This document shows positions 50,367 to 58,711 of a stretch of DNA of 64,000 bases, piece after piece. The translations under genes and the position numbers were made by a program. Each line of letters begins with the position of its first letter. Position 1 is the first letter of the stretch. The stretch comes from Eubacteriaceae bacterium Marseille-Q4139. Its GTDB lineage: Bacteria; Bacillota; Clostridia; Lachnospirales; Lachnospiraceae. The notes under the pieces were generated by a model. It was not told the origin of the DNA and searched no databases. It saw only the letters and a list, made by a program, of their open reading frames with translations. Where the stretch lies: NCBI GenBank assembly GCA_018223415.1, contig JAGTTQ010000001.1, positions 2,205,865-2,269,864 on the forward strand, in the 5' to 3' direction.

Positions 50367-51872
50367 ATGGAAAATCGCATCGACGCTATCTACGCGAGAC
50401 AGTCTGTGGACCGCAAGGACAGTATCAGCATTGAAAGTCAGATCGAGTTCTGCAAGTACGAGCTGCGGGGAGGGAATTACAAGGACTACAAGGACAAGGG
50501 CTTTTCCGGCAAGAACACGGACCGCCCCCGTTTCCAGGAGCTTATGGCCGACATCAAGCGGGGCCTGATCCGCCGGGTGGTGGTCTACAAGCTGGACCGT
50601 ATCAGCCGTTCTATCCTGGACTTCGCAACCATGATGGAGCTGTTTCAGCAGTACAATGTGGAGTTTGTTTCTTCTACGGAAAAGTTCGATACCTCCACGC
50701 CCATGGGCCGGGCCATGCTGAATATCTGCATCGTGTTCGCCCAGTTGGAGCGCGAGACGATCCAGAAGCGGGTGACGGACGCCTACTACTCCCGGTGTCA
50801 AAGGGGCTTCCACATGAGCGGCGCGGCCCCCTACGGCTTCAAGCTGGAGCCCACCACCATCCAGGGCATACGCACGAAAATGATGATCCCGGACCCCGAC
50901 ACGGCGAATATCGCCCGGCTGATGTTCGAGATGTACGCCGAGCCGTCCACGTCGTTCGGGGACATCGCCCGGTATTTCGCCCAGGAGGGCATACTGGTGT
51001 ATGACAAGGAGCTGCGCCGGGGCTTCATTTCTCAAATGCTCCGCAACCCCATTTACGCCCAGGCGGACCTGGAGCTGTACGAGTTCTTCAAGGGACAGGG
51101 GGCTGTGGTGGTGAACGAGGCGGCGGACTTCGCCGGGACCAACGGCTGCTATCTCTACCAGGGCCGGGACGTGCAGGAACGAAAAAACAAGGACTTGAAA
51201 AATCAAATCCTTGTGCTGGCCCCCAGCGAGGGCATTGTTCCCGCCGATACCTGGCTGCGGTGCCGGAAAAAGCTGATGGCGAATATCACGTTCCAGGGTG
51301 GACGCAAGCCGAAAAATACCTGGCTGGCCGGAAAGATGAAATGCGGCCACTGTGGGCGGGCGCTGAAAAGCCTGGGCAACCGGGCGGGGACCCAGTACCT
51401 CTATTGTACCAAGCGGGCAGACAACATGAGCTGCGAGGGCTGCGGGACGCTTCGGACGGCGGAGTTTGAGCAGTTTGTCTATGAGGCTATGGTGCAAAAG
51501 CTGTCCGAGTTCCAAACCCTGACCGCCAAGGCCGAGACAGTCAACCCCAAGCTGACCGCCTTAAACGTGGAGCTGGCCCAGGTGGAGGACGAGATCGAGA
51601 AGCTGTTGAACACCCTGACGGGGGCCAGCGCGGTTCTGATGTCCTACGCCAACGGGAAGATCGAGGAGCTGGACACCCGCCGCCAAGGGCTGATCAAGGA
51701 GATCGCCGCGCTGAACGCTGAAAGCGTTTCCCCGCAAAAGATCGAGTTCCTGTCCGCCCACCTGGGCAACTGGGAGAACATCGACTTTGAGGATCGGCGG
51801 CAGGTAGCCGACATCATTCTCTCCCAGGTTCACGCCACGGCTGACCGTGTGTCGTTTGAGTGGAAAATCTGA
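50367..51872 (+). CDS. Large serine recombinase (integrase of the element)
   Basis: A 501-residue site-specific recombinase. The resolvase domain starts DAIYARQSVDRKDSISIESQIEFC with the catalytic Ser13; KLDRISRS and MGRAMLNICIVFAQLERETIQKR are core motifs. A recombinase domain (APYGFKLE...) is followed by a zinc ribbon (KCGHCGRALKS...LYCTKRADNMSCEGCG) and a C-terminal coiled coil. The layout matches TnpX/TndX/phiC31-type integrases. It ends 50 bp from the right end of the element, as usual for such integrases. AAAGGAG precedes the ATG at 50367. Confidence 0.95.
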   Translation: MENRIDAIYARQSVDRKDSISIESQIEFCKYELRGGNYKDYKDKGFSGKNTDRPRFQELMADIKRGLIRRVVVYKLDRISRSILDFATMMELFQQYNVEFVSSTEKFDTSTPMGRAMLNICIVFAQLERETIQKRVTDAYYSRCQRGFHMSGAAPYGFKLEPTTIQGIRTKMMIPDPDTANIARLMFEMYAEPSTSFGDIARYFAQEGILVYDKELRRGFISQMLRNPIYAQADLELYEFFKGQGAVVVNEAADFAGTNGCYLYQGRDVQERKNKDLKNQILVLAPSEGIVPADTWLRCRKKLMANITFQGGRKPKNTWLAGKMKCGHCGRALKSLGNRAGTQYLYCTKRADNMSCEGCGTLRTAEFEQFVYEAMVQKLSEFQTLTAKAETVNPKLTALNVELAQVEDEIEKLLNTLTGASAVLMSYANGKIEELDTRRQGLIKEIAALNAESVSPQKIEFLSAHLGNWENIDFEDRRQVADIILSQVHATADRVSFEWKI

Positions 51873-51903
51873 TTTCTTACCCCCAGCGCCTTATTCAATG
51901 GTG

Positions 51904-51922
51904 TGTTTACCATTGTCAAGCG
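51904..51922 (-). repeat. Right end of element (attR half-site)
   Basis: Read on the minus strand: CGCTTGACAATGGTAAACA, 17/19 identical to the left end at 28157-28175. CG at 51921-51922 is the proposed crossover dinucleotide. Confidence 0.78.
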
Positions 51923-52362
51923 ATGTTTATATCTACGTTTATATGGTGGCGCCTATCATCGGTCTTCTCAACGGACGTAAAGGAGAGTACGATCCCAACG
52001 ACAGCTCAAAGGATACTGCGGGTATGCTTGCGGAAATTCAAATTAAAAATGGATCCAAGCTGAGGTATATCTACCGTCTGATTATTCTGAGCGACGACAG
52101 CCTCGGAATGACCGATGAAGAGAAAATCAACATGGCGTTCCGCGAAGACGATAATGCGGAAGCAGTGAAAAAAGGAATGGATCTCTATATGGCATATTTT
52201 CTGGGCGGCTTGGAAGTTTTATACGAGACTTTTGTCCAGGAGTGCGTCACGGAAGAAGACTATATCACTAAAATGTTTGATTTTATCAGTGATTTTAAAG
52301 AAGAACAGGAGATTGATTCGCTTAGTGTAGATATTGAGACTTTACTGAGGGAGCGGATTTAA
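51921..52362 (+). pseudogene. 3' part of the split defence-operon gene
   Basis: The frame continues DVYIYVYMVAPIIGLLNGRKGEYDP and ends LLRERI at 52362. Joined to 28038-28156 it gives 186 residues: an N-terminal MFDKDMQIRGKHATYWKAL, a hydrophobic patch (VYMVAPIIGLLNG), an acidic middle (MTDEEKINMAFREDDNAEAVKKG) and a C-terminal helical region. No family is recognised; its place next to dndD suggests a DndE-like or accessory role. The 3' part has no ribosome site of its own, so it is probably silent while the element is present. Confidence 0.8.
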
Positions 52363-52496
52363 AGGAACTGGCAGAATAATCTGGCGGTTTAAAGAAATCA
52401 GTTGCTTCAGAATAGGAACTTTAACAAAAGAATGGCCTGTTGGATGCCGAATTTCCTTTAAGGTTTGGAAGGAAGACGGCAGATAGGAGAAGAATT

Positions 52497-54451
52497 ATGA
52501 AGGCAAATGCGAAATCGTTAAGATTCCTGGGGGAGGGAAAAAAACTGGAGGTGCCTTTTTTCCAGAGACACTATGTCTGGAATGAAGAGAACTGGGATGA
52601 ACTGCTTCAAAGCTTTGAAAATGATGAGGTACTTCCGTTTTTGGGTTCTATCATATTGAAGGAAGAATCAGCAAAAGCTTCCACGATTATAGATGGACAG
52701 CAGCGGCTGACAACAATCACGATTCTGGCAAAGGCAATTTACGACTGTTTATCGGAAGAAAGCAAGAAGTCCGGCAGTGGAATAAGGCGTGAGATCGAAG
52801 GCTATCTATATTATCGTGACAATGCGGCAGATGACTTTGAGGATTCTTACGTTAAAATTGCGCATTCAAGACTGGACTGTGAGGATTATAATCGTGTGAT
52901 CCGTGCCGGTGTGTTTGATGGTAGCCCGAACATCGACCTGGCGACAATCAATGATACATCCGGAAATATACTGAAGTGTTACAAGCACTACTGCTCCCAA
53001 ATTAAGACCTGGGGCGATCATAAATTGAAGGATCTGTTTAACTCTCTCTTCAACGATGACAGAAAAGTGATTGTCTTAATTGAACTGGAACATGGAGACG
53101 TCAATGAGCAGACAATTTTTGATACCATCAACCGCGCAGGAGTACGGCTCAGTACGGCCGATATCATTAAAAATAATTTGTTCAAACGCCTTCTGGAAGC
53201 CAGTGGTTCCGATGAGGAAAGAAAGCAAAAAGTGGTGGATGTATATCGGGAATCCTGGGATAAGATTTTTTATAAGACACAGAAAGAAATGGATCTGTGG
53301 GATGAAGAACGTGTCTTTGGCAATGTAAAGCACAGCAATCTGGAATTCCTGTTATATTGTGTGGCCTGCATTAAATGGGGCGAAGACGGAGATATGTTCG
53401 CCAAACTCGAAGCCGTTTTTGATCGTGCGACGGCTGTCATGGGGTATAATGAACTGGCCTCCTTGGTGGAAGAAATCCGCGAATATGCCTTGATATTTAA
53501 GAAGTATGTTCTGGATTTTGGATACGATTTAAATGATGAGAATAAATCAGAATATTTTAAATACAGTGAAGGAGTGCGCCGCCTGCTTTTGTTCTCCAGA
53601 AGTTCGGGGTACAAATGTTTTATCCGTATGTTTTAAAACGTTTGAAAGAAGTAAGACAGAATGAGAATGATGAAACGCTTCTTCATGATTTTCAGGTTTT
53701 AGAGTCTTTTATCGTCAGGAGAAAAATTTCTCATAAGGGTACGCATGATTATACATCCAAGTGCTACTCAATCATAAAAAATGGCATTTCTCAGCTAATT
53801 AAAGACGAACTGGCAAATCAAGATTCAGAAGTCTCAGACCGGGCGGTAAAAGAGCATTTATCAGAAACAAAAGATGAGGCGGCTAAGATGATCTTATTTT
53901 GGATCGAATTGTATCGCAGAAAGGATGAATGTATCGACGTCAGAGCGTTGGAATACATATATACGCTGGAGCACATTATGCCTAAAAAGTGGCAGGAGCA
54001 TTGGAGCGATGTTCCTATCATGCAAGGCCATACGGAGCTAAAAGCTGACTCGGAAGAGGGAAAAGCGTTCAGGGATAGAATTATACAGTCTATTGGGAAT
54101 AAGACACTTCTGACGGCGAGGCTGAACGCTGTTATTAGAAATGGAAATTTTCAAAAGAAAGTGGAAGGTGCTGGACAGGCGAAACCAGGATATCGTTCTC
54201 ATACAATGCTTTTGATAACGAGAGAGCTTGTAGAACATTATGAGCAAAAACCTGTATGGAATGAAGAATACATACTTAAGCGAGAGAAAGAACTGTATGA
54301 TGACTTCCTAAAAATATGGCCGTCTTTTGCAGAAGAAATTTCTGATGGATCGAACAACAATGATTCTCATCTGTGGGATGACATTTTAGACGGTATTTCT
54401 GAGGAGGCGCTTGCAGACCCGGTGAAATTGATTCGGAGTTTTCCGGATTAG
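52497..54451 (+). pseudogene. DUF262/DUF1524 (SspE/GmrSD-like) nuclease gene with frameshift
   Basis: The N-terminal half has the DUF262 pattern: VPFFQRHYVWNEENWDELL and the NTP-binding IIDGQQRLTTITILAKAI, then FDTINRAGVRLSTADIIKNNL. The frame breaks at the GGGG run 53606-53609; one extra G would give SSGVQMFYPYVLKRL and continue into the DUF1524 half with YTLEHIMPKKW and IGNKTLLTARLNAVIRN. Restored, the protein has 651 residues. Such fusions restrict phage DNA and, as SspE, act with phosphorothioation. The ATG at 52497 follows AGGAG. Either a real null or phase-variable allele, or a sequencing error. Confidence 0.83.
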
Positions 54452-54482
54452 ATCTCAATAAAGACGTATGGTAGGAGGTATT

Positions 54483-55709
54483 ATGAAATCAGAGAAGATG
54501 CATACCCTGCGGGATTGGGATCGGGAAGAGGTCTGCCTGTTGGTAACAGGATATTTTCGTACCAAAGGACAGGATAAAGAGTCCATCAGAATGCGGCAGA
54601 TGCAGATCAGCAAGATTCTTAGAAAGAGAGAAGAAATCTTAACGAAGAAACCGGTTCCGGACCGATTTAGGAATTTTAATGGAATTGCTCTGCAAATGGG
54701 ACGGATAAGATGCCTGGATCCGGAAACGAATTACTATGGAATGAAGGGGACAAAGCTTCAGAGAGAGGTGATAGAAGATTACTTTTCGAACCCCAGCTTT
54801 GTAACTCGAGTAGCAGATGAGCTGGAAGAAAAATATGGTGCAGCCCCAGAGCGCAGCGAGAGTGGACAATCAATTCCAGGATATGCCCTGACCGAGGGAG
54901 CCCTCAATGACTTAGATGCCACGGATGAACAGTTATTTGCTGTGCTCAAAGGAGTCTTCGGCAATAAGGCACATAATTCAACGTATAAATTCGTCTTCTT
55001 TAAAGCTTTGATGGATGAAATTGTGTTGCGGGAGGCTGCCGGTGAAGACGAGACGATTCCTTTTGAAATCCTGTTTCAAAAATTTGCAGAGAGTTACTGG
55101 AAAATGGTCTTTCAGTATGGAATGAAGCAGAGTTTTGCGGTAAAAGATGGCCGGGAAACCTTTGTCGAACAAATCATACATGACAAGACAAGAAAGTATG
55201 GAATAGCCAGAGAAGCGGGATTTCATGATCTTTCGCTTGAGCTGCAAACGGAAATTGTTGATAGTGTTCTTAAAAAATGTACAAAATATGTCGTCGGTGC
55301 TTTGTATGGGGATACAAAAGGCTATCTGTATTCTTTTTCAGTAAAAGAACATAGGCTGACAGTTAATCACCGAATGATTCCGATCATCAGCCGCAATAAA
55401 GCAGCCATTGAAAAGCTAAATATCCGTGCATTGGCAGAGTTTTTAGAAAAAGTAAATGGAGATGCCACAATAAAAAAATATTTTGATTTTTCTGAATATA
55501 ATCAGGAAGAGGCAGTCGGTAAATATGAGCGCCTATTGCTGGAGCTATTCGGTGAAACAGGCCATAATGATAAGTGTGGCAGTACCGGGAGAGATTTACA
55601 AAAAGGCAAGGCCAGTCTTGATGATGATGTGGACAACATCCCCCAGGATGTACTGGAAAATCCCATAAAGCTTCTGGCGTGGATGGAACAGATGAATACA
55701 GGAATGTAA
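54483..55709 (+). CDS. Unrecognised protein paired with the DUF262/DUF1524 gene
   Basis: A 408-residue protein. Its first 110 residues (LRDWDREEVCLLVTGYFRTK...FRNFNGIALQMGRIRCLDPETNYYG) resemble the N-terminal recognition-like domain often found ahead of HNH nucleases, and residues 165-220 (STYKFVFFKALMDEIVLREAAG...FQKFAESYWKMVF) resemble the following helical domain, but no HNH motif is seen. Its C-terminal tail (DVDNIPQDVLENPIKLL) mirrors the tail of the preceding gene's product. GGTAGGAGG precedes the ATG. Probably the last gene of the defence island; function unknown. Confidence 0.65.
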   Translation: MKSEKMHTLRDWDREEVCLLVTGYFRTKGQDKESIRMRQMQISKILRKREEILTKKPVPDRFRNFNGIALQMGRIRCLDPETNYYGMKGTKLQREVIEDYFSNPSFVTRVADELEEKYGAAPERSESGQSIPGYALTEGALNDLDATDEQLFAVLKGVFGNKAHNSTYKFVFFKALMDEIVLREAAGEDETIPFEILFQKFAESYWKMVFQYGMKQSFAVKDGRETFVEQIIHDKTRKYGIAREAGFHDLSLELQTEIVDSVLKKCTKYVVGALYGDTKGYLYSFSVKEHRLTVNHRMIPIISRNKAAIEKLNIRALAEFLEKVNGDATIKKYFDFSEYNQEEAVGKYERLLLELFGETGHNDKCGSTGRDLQKGKASLDDDVDNIPQDVLENPIKLLAWMEQMNTGM

Positions 55710-55722
55710 TTCCAATATTTAA

Positions 55723-55773
55723 AAAGGGCTTGTGATTCAGGAACGGAAAGTTTTCCCGGATCACAAGCCCTTT
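55723..55773. terminator. Bidirectional terminator between convergent genes
   Basis: AAAGGGCTTGTGAT pairs perfectly with ATCACAAGCCCTTT around a 23-nt loop, with A-rich and T-rich sides, separating the defence island from the minus-strand amidohydrolase. Confidence 0.88.
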
Positions 55774-55783
55774 GGCGCTATTC

Positions 55784-56605
55784 CTATGAAAACCCATACA
55801 CTTCCCCCGGATTCTCCACCAACGCCAGCCGTTTCGCTCTCTCACTGGGAAACCACCGCACAATCGTCTCAAGAAGATCCCACTCATCCGGCTTCACTTT
55901 TTCCGTTACATGGGGATAGTCGTTCCCCCAGAGCATCCGCTCCGGCGCGTACTCCGCCAGGGCGCAGGCCACCTTCGCCGCGTCATCCCAGGGTTCCCCG
56001 GTCGTCGTATTCAGGTACGGGCCAGATAATTTCACCCAAGTATTTCCCTTGTCGATCAGCTTGCAGAGAAACGGAAACGCCGGATCCTCCAGCCCAAGTT
56101 CCGGATTCAGGCGTCCCATATGGTCGATGACAACTTTACAGTCTAAAGCTTCGATGACAGAGGCGTACTCCAAAAGCTGCGCGGCGCTCATATGAAGCTG
56201 CATGTTCCAGCCCATACCCTTTGTTCGCTCACTTAAGGGCCTGCATAAATCAAAGGAAACCACGGCATTGGCCGGGTTCCACACGGAAAAGCGCAGGCCG
56301 CGGACGCCGCCGGCGTGGAGCGTTTCCAGCTCTTTATCGCTCACATCTCCGTTTACGACGGCGATTCCCCGGCTGTTTTCCGGGCCGAATTTCTGAATGG
56401 CGTCTAACAGGCAGGAATTATCTGTCCCAAAGGGCTTTGCCTGGACGAACACGGCACGGGAAAGCCCGAGCTCTTTTGCAAGCCTCTGATACTCGTCTAC
56501 GGTTCCGCGCTGCGCCTCGGCTTTCCCGTCGTTTGGAAACGCCGGGTCGATGATATGCAGATGAGAGTTGCAGGAATTCTGCGGCAGGTCTATATGATGG
56601 TTCAT
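55784..56605 (-). CDS. Amidohydrolase-family lactonase (2-pyrone-4,6-dicarboxylate hydrolase-like)
   Basis: A 273-residue TIM-barrel metal hydrolase. NSHLHIIDPAF carries the HxH of strand 1; VFVQAKPFGTDNSCLLDAI, GVRGLRFSVWNP, VVIDHMGRLNP (His) and MLWGNDYPHV (Asp) follow in the order of the LigI/amidohydrolase_2 family, which opens carboxylated lactones. AAAGGAGTG precedes the ATG on the minus strand. A terminator shared with the island lies downstream. The adjacent PrpF-type isomerase belongs to a family that also includes 4-oxalomesaconate tautomerase, so a shared carboxylic-acid pathway is possible. Confidence 0.85.
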   Translation of the reverse strand: MNHHIDLPQNSCNSHLHIIDPAFPNDGKAEAQRGTVDEYQRLAKELGLSRAVFVQAKPFGTDNSCLLDAIQKFGPENSRGIAVVNGDVSDKELETLHAGGVRGLRFSVWNPANAVVSFDLCRPLSERTKGMGWNMQLHMSAAQLLEYASVIEALDCKVVIDHMGRLNPELGLEDPAFPFLCKLIDKGNTWVKLSGPYLNTTTGEPWDDAAKVACALAEYAPERMLWGNDYPHVTEKVKPDEWDLLETIVRWFPSERAKRLALVENPGEVYGFS

Positions 56606-56756
56606 GGATGTTCACTCCTTTACGTGATTTTCTGGTGCTATCGCCTGTTTCTATTTTATATAAGGGATATGCAAAAAACAATGTCCGAAAGGAGATTTGG
56701 CGGAACATAAAAGTTGCCGGGATGTAACGGGAGATTGCGGGACGGAAGAAGACGTG

Positions 56757-56870
56757 GTATAATAACCGCATAACGGTTATTATACCTGCGCATACTGGTT
56801 TCTGCGTTTGCCGCAGAAAGCCAGGCGCTAAGTTCCGCCGGAGGCACCATGGCTGCGAAGCAGACATGGT
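56757..56870 (+). repeat. Decayed copy of the toxin-gene leader
   Basis: It shares with 57039-57152 the series GTATAAT, TATACCTGCGCATAC, GGCGCTA..TTCCGCCGGAGG and ATGGC.GCG..GC.GACATGGT. After this the second ATG reads ATG GTA TAA, so no toxin is encoded here. Confidence 0.7.
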
Positions 56871-57038
56871 ATAATGGTTGCATCTTGTCTGAAATATCTA
56901 TATTAAAATTATTTTCTGAAAGATTCTCCGCATTCGGAAAGAATCCAGGCATTGATAAAAATAATAGGTTTGCCCAGGGGGCCGTTGGGGCGTTATGTCA
57001 GCCGCCGGACGCGATGCGAAAGGAGGCTGGTGCTTATC

Positions 57039-57152
57039 GTATAATGACCGCAACGCGGGCACTATACCTGCGCATACCGGTTTTTGCGTTCACCGCAAAA
57101 ATCCGGGCGCTATATTCCGCCGGAGGTTCCATGGCCGCGCAGCGGACATGGT
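57039..57152 (+). repeat. Leader of the intact toxin gene
   Basis: Second copy of the repeat. TATAAT at 57040-57045 is a probable -10 box without a clear -35. GGAGG at 57122-57126 precedes a 16-codon leader frame (ATG 57131) that overlaps the toxin start. Confidence 0.65.
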
Positions 57153-57234
57153 TACATATTCTGATCTATTTCAGTTTGTAACGATGCTTTGCGCGATAAT
57201 AACTCTTGTCATTTATTTTGAACGCAAAAAATAG
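57148..57234 (+). CDS. Small hydrophobic (holin-like) type I toxin
   Basis: A 28-residue peptide: MVTYSDLFQFVTMLCAI, then ITLVIYFERKK, that is, a short polar start, one membrane helix and a basic tail, the layout of Fst/TxpA and putative holin-like toxins. It overlaps a 16-residue leader frame starting at 57131 that has the better ribosome site, suggesting coupled translation. A terminator follows at once, and a consensus promoter faces it from the other side, as expected for an antisense RNA antitoxin. Confidence 0.72.
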   Translation: MVTYSDLFQFVTMLCAIITLVIYFERKK

Positions 57235-57268
57235 CGCCCTCGTCCTAGCAAGATAAGGCGCTATTTTT
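57227..57268. terminator. Bidirectional terminator of toxin mRNA and antisense RNA
   Basis: AAAAATAGCGCC (57227-57238) pairs with GGCGCTATTTTT (57257-57268), with A/T tracts on both sides. Confidence 0.85.
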
Positions 57269-57326
57269 GCCACTTGTTTTGCCGGCGGTCAGGGGTGCGC
57301 TGACCAACGGCCCTCTTGTTAAGCCT

Positions 57327-57355
57327 ATTATAACGTTTCCTTTTTTATTTGTCAA
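57327..57355 (-). promoter_or_regulatory. Promoter of antisense (antitoxin) RNA
   Basis: Minus strand: TTGACA (57355-57350), a 17-bp spacer and TATAAT (57332-57327), full consensus. No reading frame follows; the transcript would run about 60-100 nt into the toxin terminator and 3' end. Confidence 0.82.
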
Positions 57356-57459
57356 CGAGCTTTTCCTCTGCAACCCCCAGTTACATCCCGGCAATTCACA
57401 TCTGCTTTATCCCACCCATCAAACGTGCTACATTTGAATCATACCAATCCATCTAAAAA

Positions 57460-58425
57460 CTATATCTCCAACGGCGGATTCATAAACGGCCGGCAGATCT
57501 TTTTTACCAGCGAAACGAGGTAATCCCCATATCCGGGCAGCAGCTTATTTTTCAGGTACAGAAGGCGCACCGGGTTTGTGGTATCAAAGCCGGCAATCGG
57601 GAAGATATTGAGGCCGGAGTTTTCCGCGCCCAGGCTGTTGGCGGCGCTGACGCCGGGAAGGAACATGGAAAAGCAGAGGCTGGCCCCGTAATCCCTGGCA
57701 GAAAGCATGGAATGGATATCCGCCTGGACGATTTCGCGGATGCATGTTAAAGAAAAGCCATGACTGGCGGCATAGGCGTCCGCCATATCCCGCGAGGAAA
57801 ATCCCTTCTGGTTGAGAACAAACGGGACATGGCAGAAATCCCTGAGATCGGCTCCCTTTTGAAATTCCTTTTTGCACTCCGGGTACTGGTCAGGGAAGTA
57901 TTCCCTTAACATGTTGTCGGAGATAATCAGGTAGAGCTGCTCGTCCATGACGAGAGCGCTGGAAAGCCTGGGATCCCCGTCGGGCGGCGATGCCGTAATC
58001 ATCATGTCGAGCTGGTTGTTTAACACCATCTCCCGCAGCTCGTTGGAGTTGGCGCATTCGGTCACAAGTTCTACCTTCGGATACTTCTTTTGAAATTCCA
58101 CGAGAAGCTCCGGAATCAGGATGCGGAACCTCCCCTCAGTGGCGCCGAAGCGGAAAATGCCGGAATCGGAATCATGGTAGTCGGCAAGTGTCGTCTCCAG
58201 ATTTTCTTCGAGAAGCTGCATCTGCCTCGCCGCTTCATAGACCGCCTGCCCGGCCGGCGTCAGGGAGAGCTTCGGCTTCCGGTTAAACAGCGTGACGCCG
58301 TAGTGGTTTTCAAGGGATTTTAAGTATTTGCTTAAGCCCTGATGGGAAACATAAAGCCGTTCCGCGGCTTTCGAGATACTCCCTTCCTCGGCCAGGGCGA
58401 TGAAATACGCATAATTTTGAATCAT
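57460..58425 (-). CDS. LysR-family transcriptional regulator
   Basis: A 321-residue regulator with N-terminal HTH (MIQNYAYFIALAEEGSISKAAERLYVSHQGLSKYLKSLENHYGVTLFNRKPKLSLT) and a C-terminal periplasmic-binding-like effector domain. The ATG at 58425 follows GAGG at 58431-58434; upstream in-frame ATGs (58437, 58491) lack ribosome sites. It is divergent from the PrpF/hydratase/lyase operon and most likely activates it on binding a pathway carboxylate. Confidence 0.92.
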   Translation of the reverse strand: MIQNYAYFIALAEEGSISKAAERLYVSHQGLSKYLKSLENHYGVTLFNRKPKLSLTPAGQAVYEAARQMQLLEENLETTLADYHDSDSGIFRFGATEGRFRILIPELLVEFQKKYPKVELVTECANSNELREMVLNNQLDMMITASPPDGDPRLSSALVMDEQLYLIISDNMLREYFPDQYPECKKEFQKGADLRDFCHVPFVLNQKGFSSRDMADAYAASHGFSLTCIREIVQADIHSMLSARDYGASLCFSMFLPGVSAANSLGAENSGLNIFPIAGFDTTNPVRLLYLKNKLLPGYGDYLVSLVKKICRPFMNPPLEI

Positions 58426-58443
58426 ACACAACCTCATGATGTT

Positions 58444-58631
58444 GGGGTCAAAAGGTGTTTTGAACCCTATGATACCGGATTGCTCACGCAATCCTCAAAA
58501 CATTCATAATCCGCACATTTTTCTGCGAAAAATGGCTCCTTATTCATGTTTTGGCGGGGCCTAAGGTCAAAAATCCTCTTGCAAGCAAGCTTGCATCGGA
58601 TTTACGACTTTTTGACCCTGGTATCACCTTA
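58444..58631. repeat. Intergenic palindromic repeat unit
   Basis: It contains GGGGTCAAAA/TTTTGAACCC, GATTGC/GCAATC and a large hairpin GGTCAAAAA...TTTTTGACC (58565-58617) with an inner GCAAGC/GCTTGC stem; outer GATACCGG and CTGGTATC are inverted. I recall similar GGGTCAAAA hairpins between genes in Lachnospiraceae. It fills most of the LysR-prpF gap. Confidence 0.6.
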
Positions 58632-58711
58632 TATTACAAACATAGAAACAAAATGTAACTTTTGGTTTCATCATACCATGGATGAAACGGGAAAACAAGG
58701 AGGAATCGGCC

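Larger units (their letters stand above)
28157..51922. mobile_element. Integrative conjugative element inserted in the defence operon
   Basis: A segment of about 23.76 kb, GC-rich compared with both flanks, bounded by matching inverted half-sites and a CG dinucleotide at each end. It holds a full Tn1549/CTn-style transfer set (VirD4, Maff2, VirB6-like, PrgI, VirB4, NlpC/P60, MobC, relaxase), ArdA, methyltransferases, a ParB-like protein, a nested lower-GC TetR/ABC cassette, and a large serine recombinase 50 bp from its right end. Removing it restores a split gene, which fixes the ends to within a base or two. Confidence 0.9.

Noticed and set aside
28158..51921. GC or GA as the crossover dinucleotide of the element
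   Set aside because: Both occur near the ends, but joining at either leaves the host gene out of frame; only CG restores the 186-residue frame.
51860..52063. An alternative frame at the right junction (AMFISTFIWWRLSS...)
   Set aside because: It is the out-of-frame product obtained with a GC core and has no protein-like character, whereas the other frame continues for 146 sensible codons.
56849..57181. A 110-codon open frame through the toxin leader repeats
   Set aside because: It runs across the repeat and noncoding leader, has no similarity to a known protein, and shares only the ATGGC start region that both repeat copies carry.
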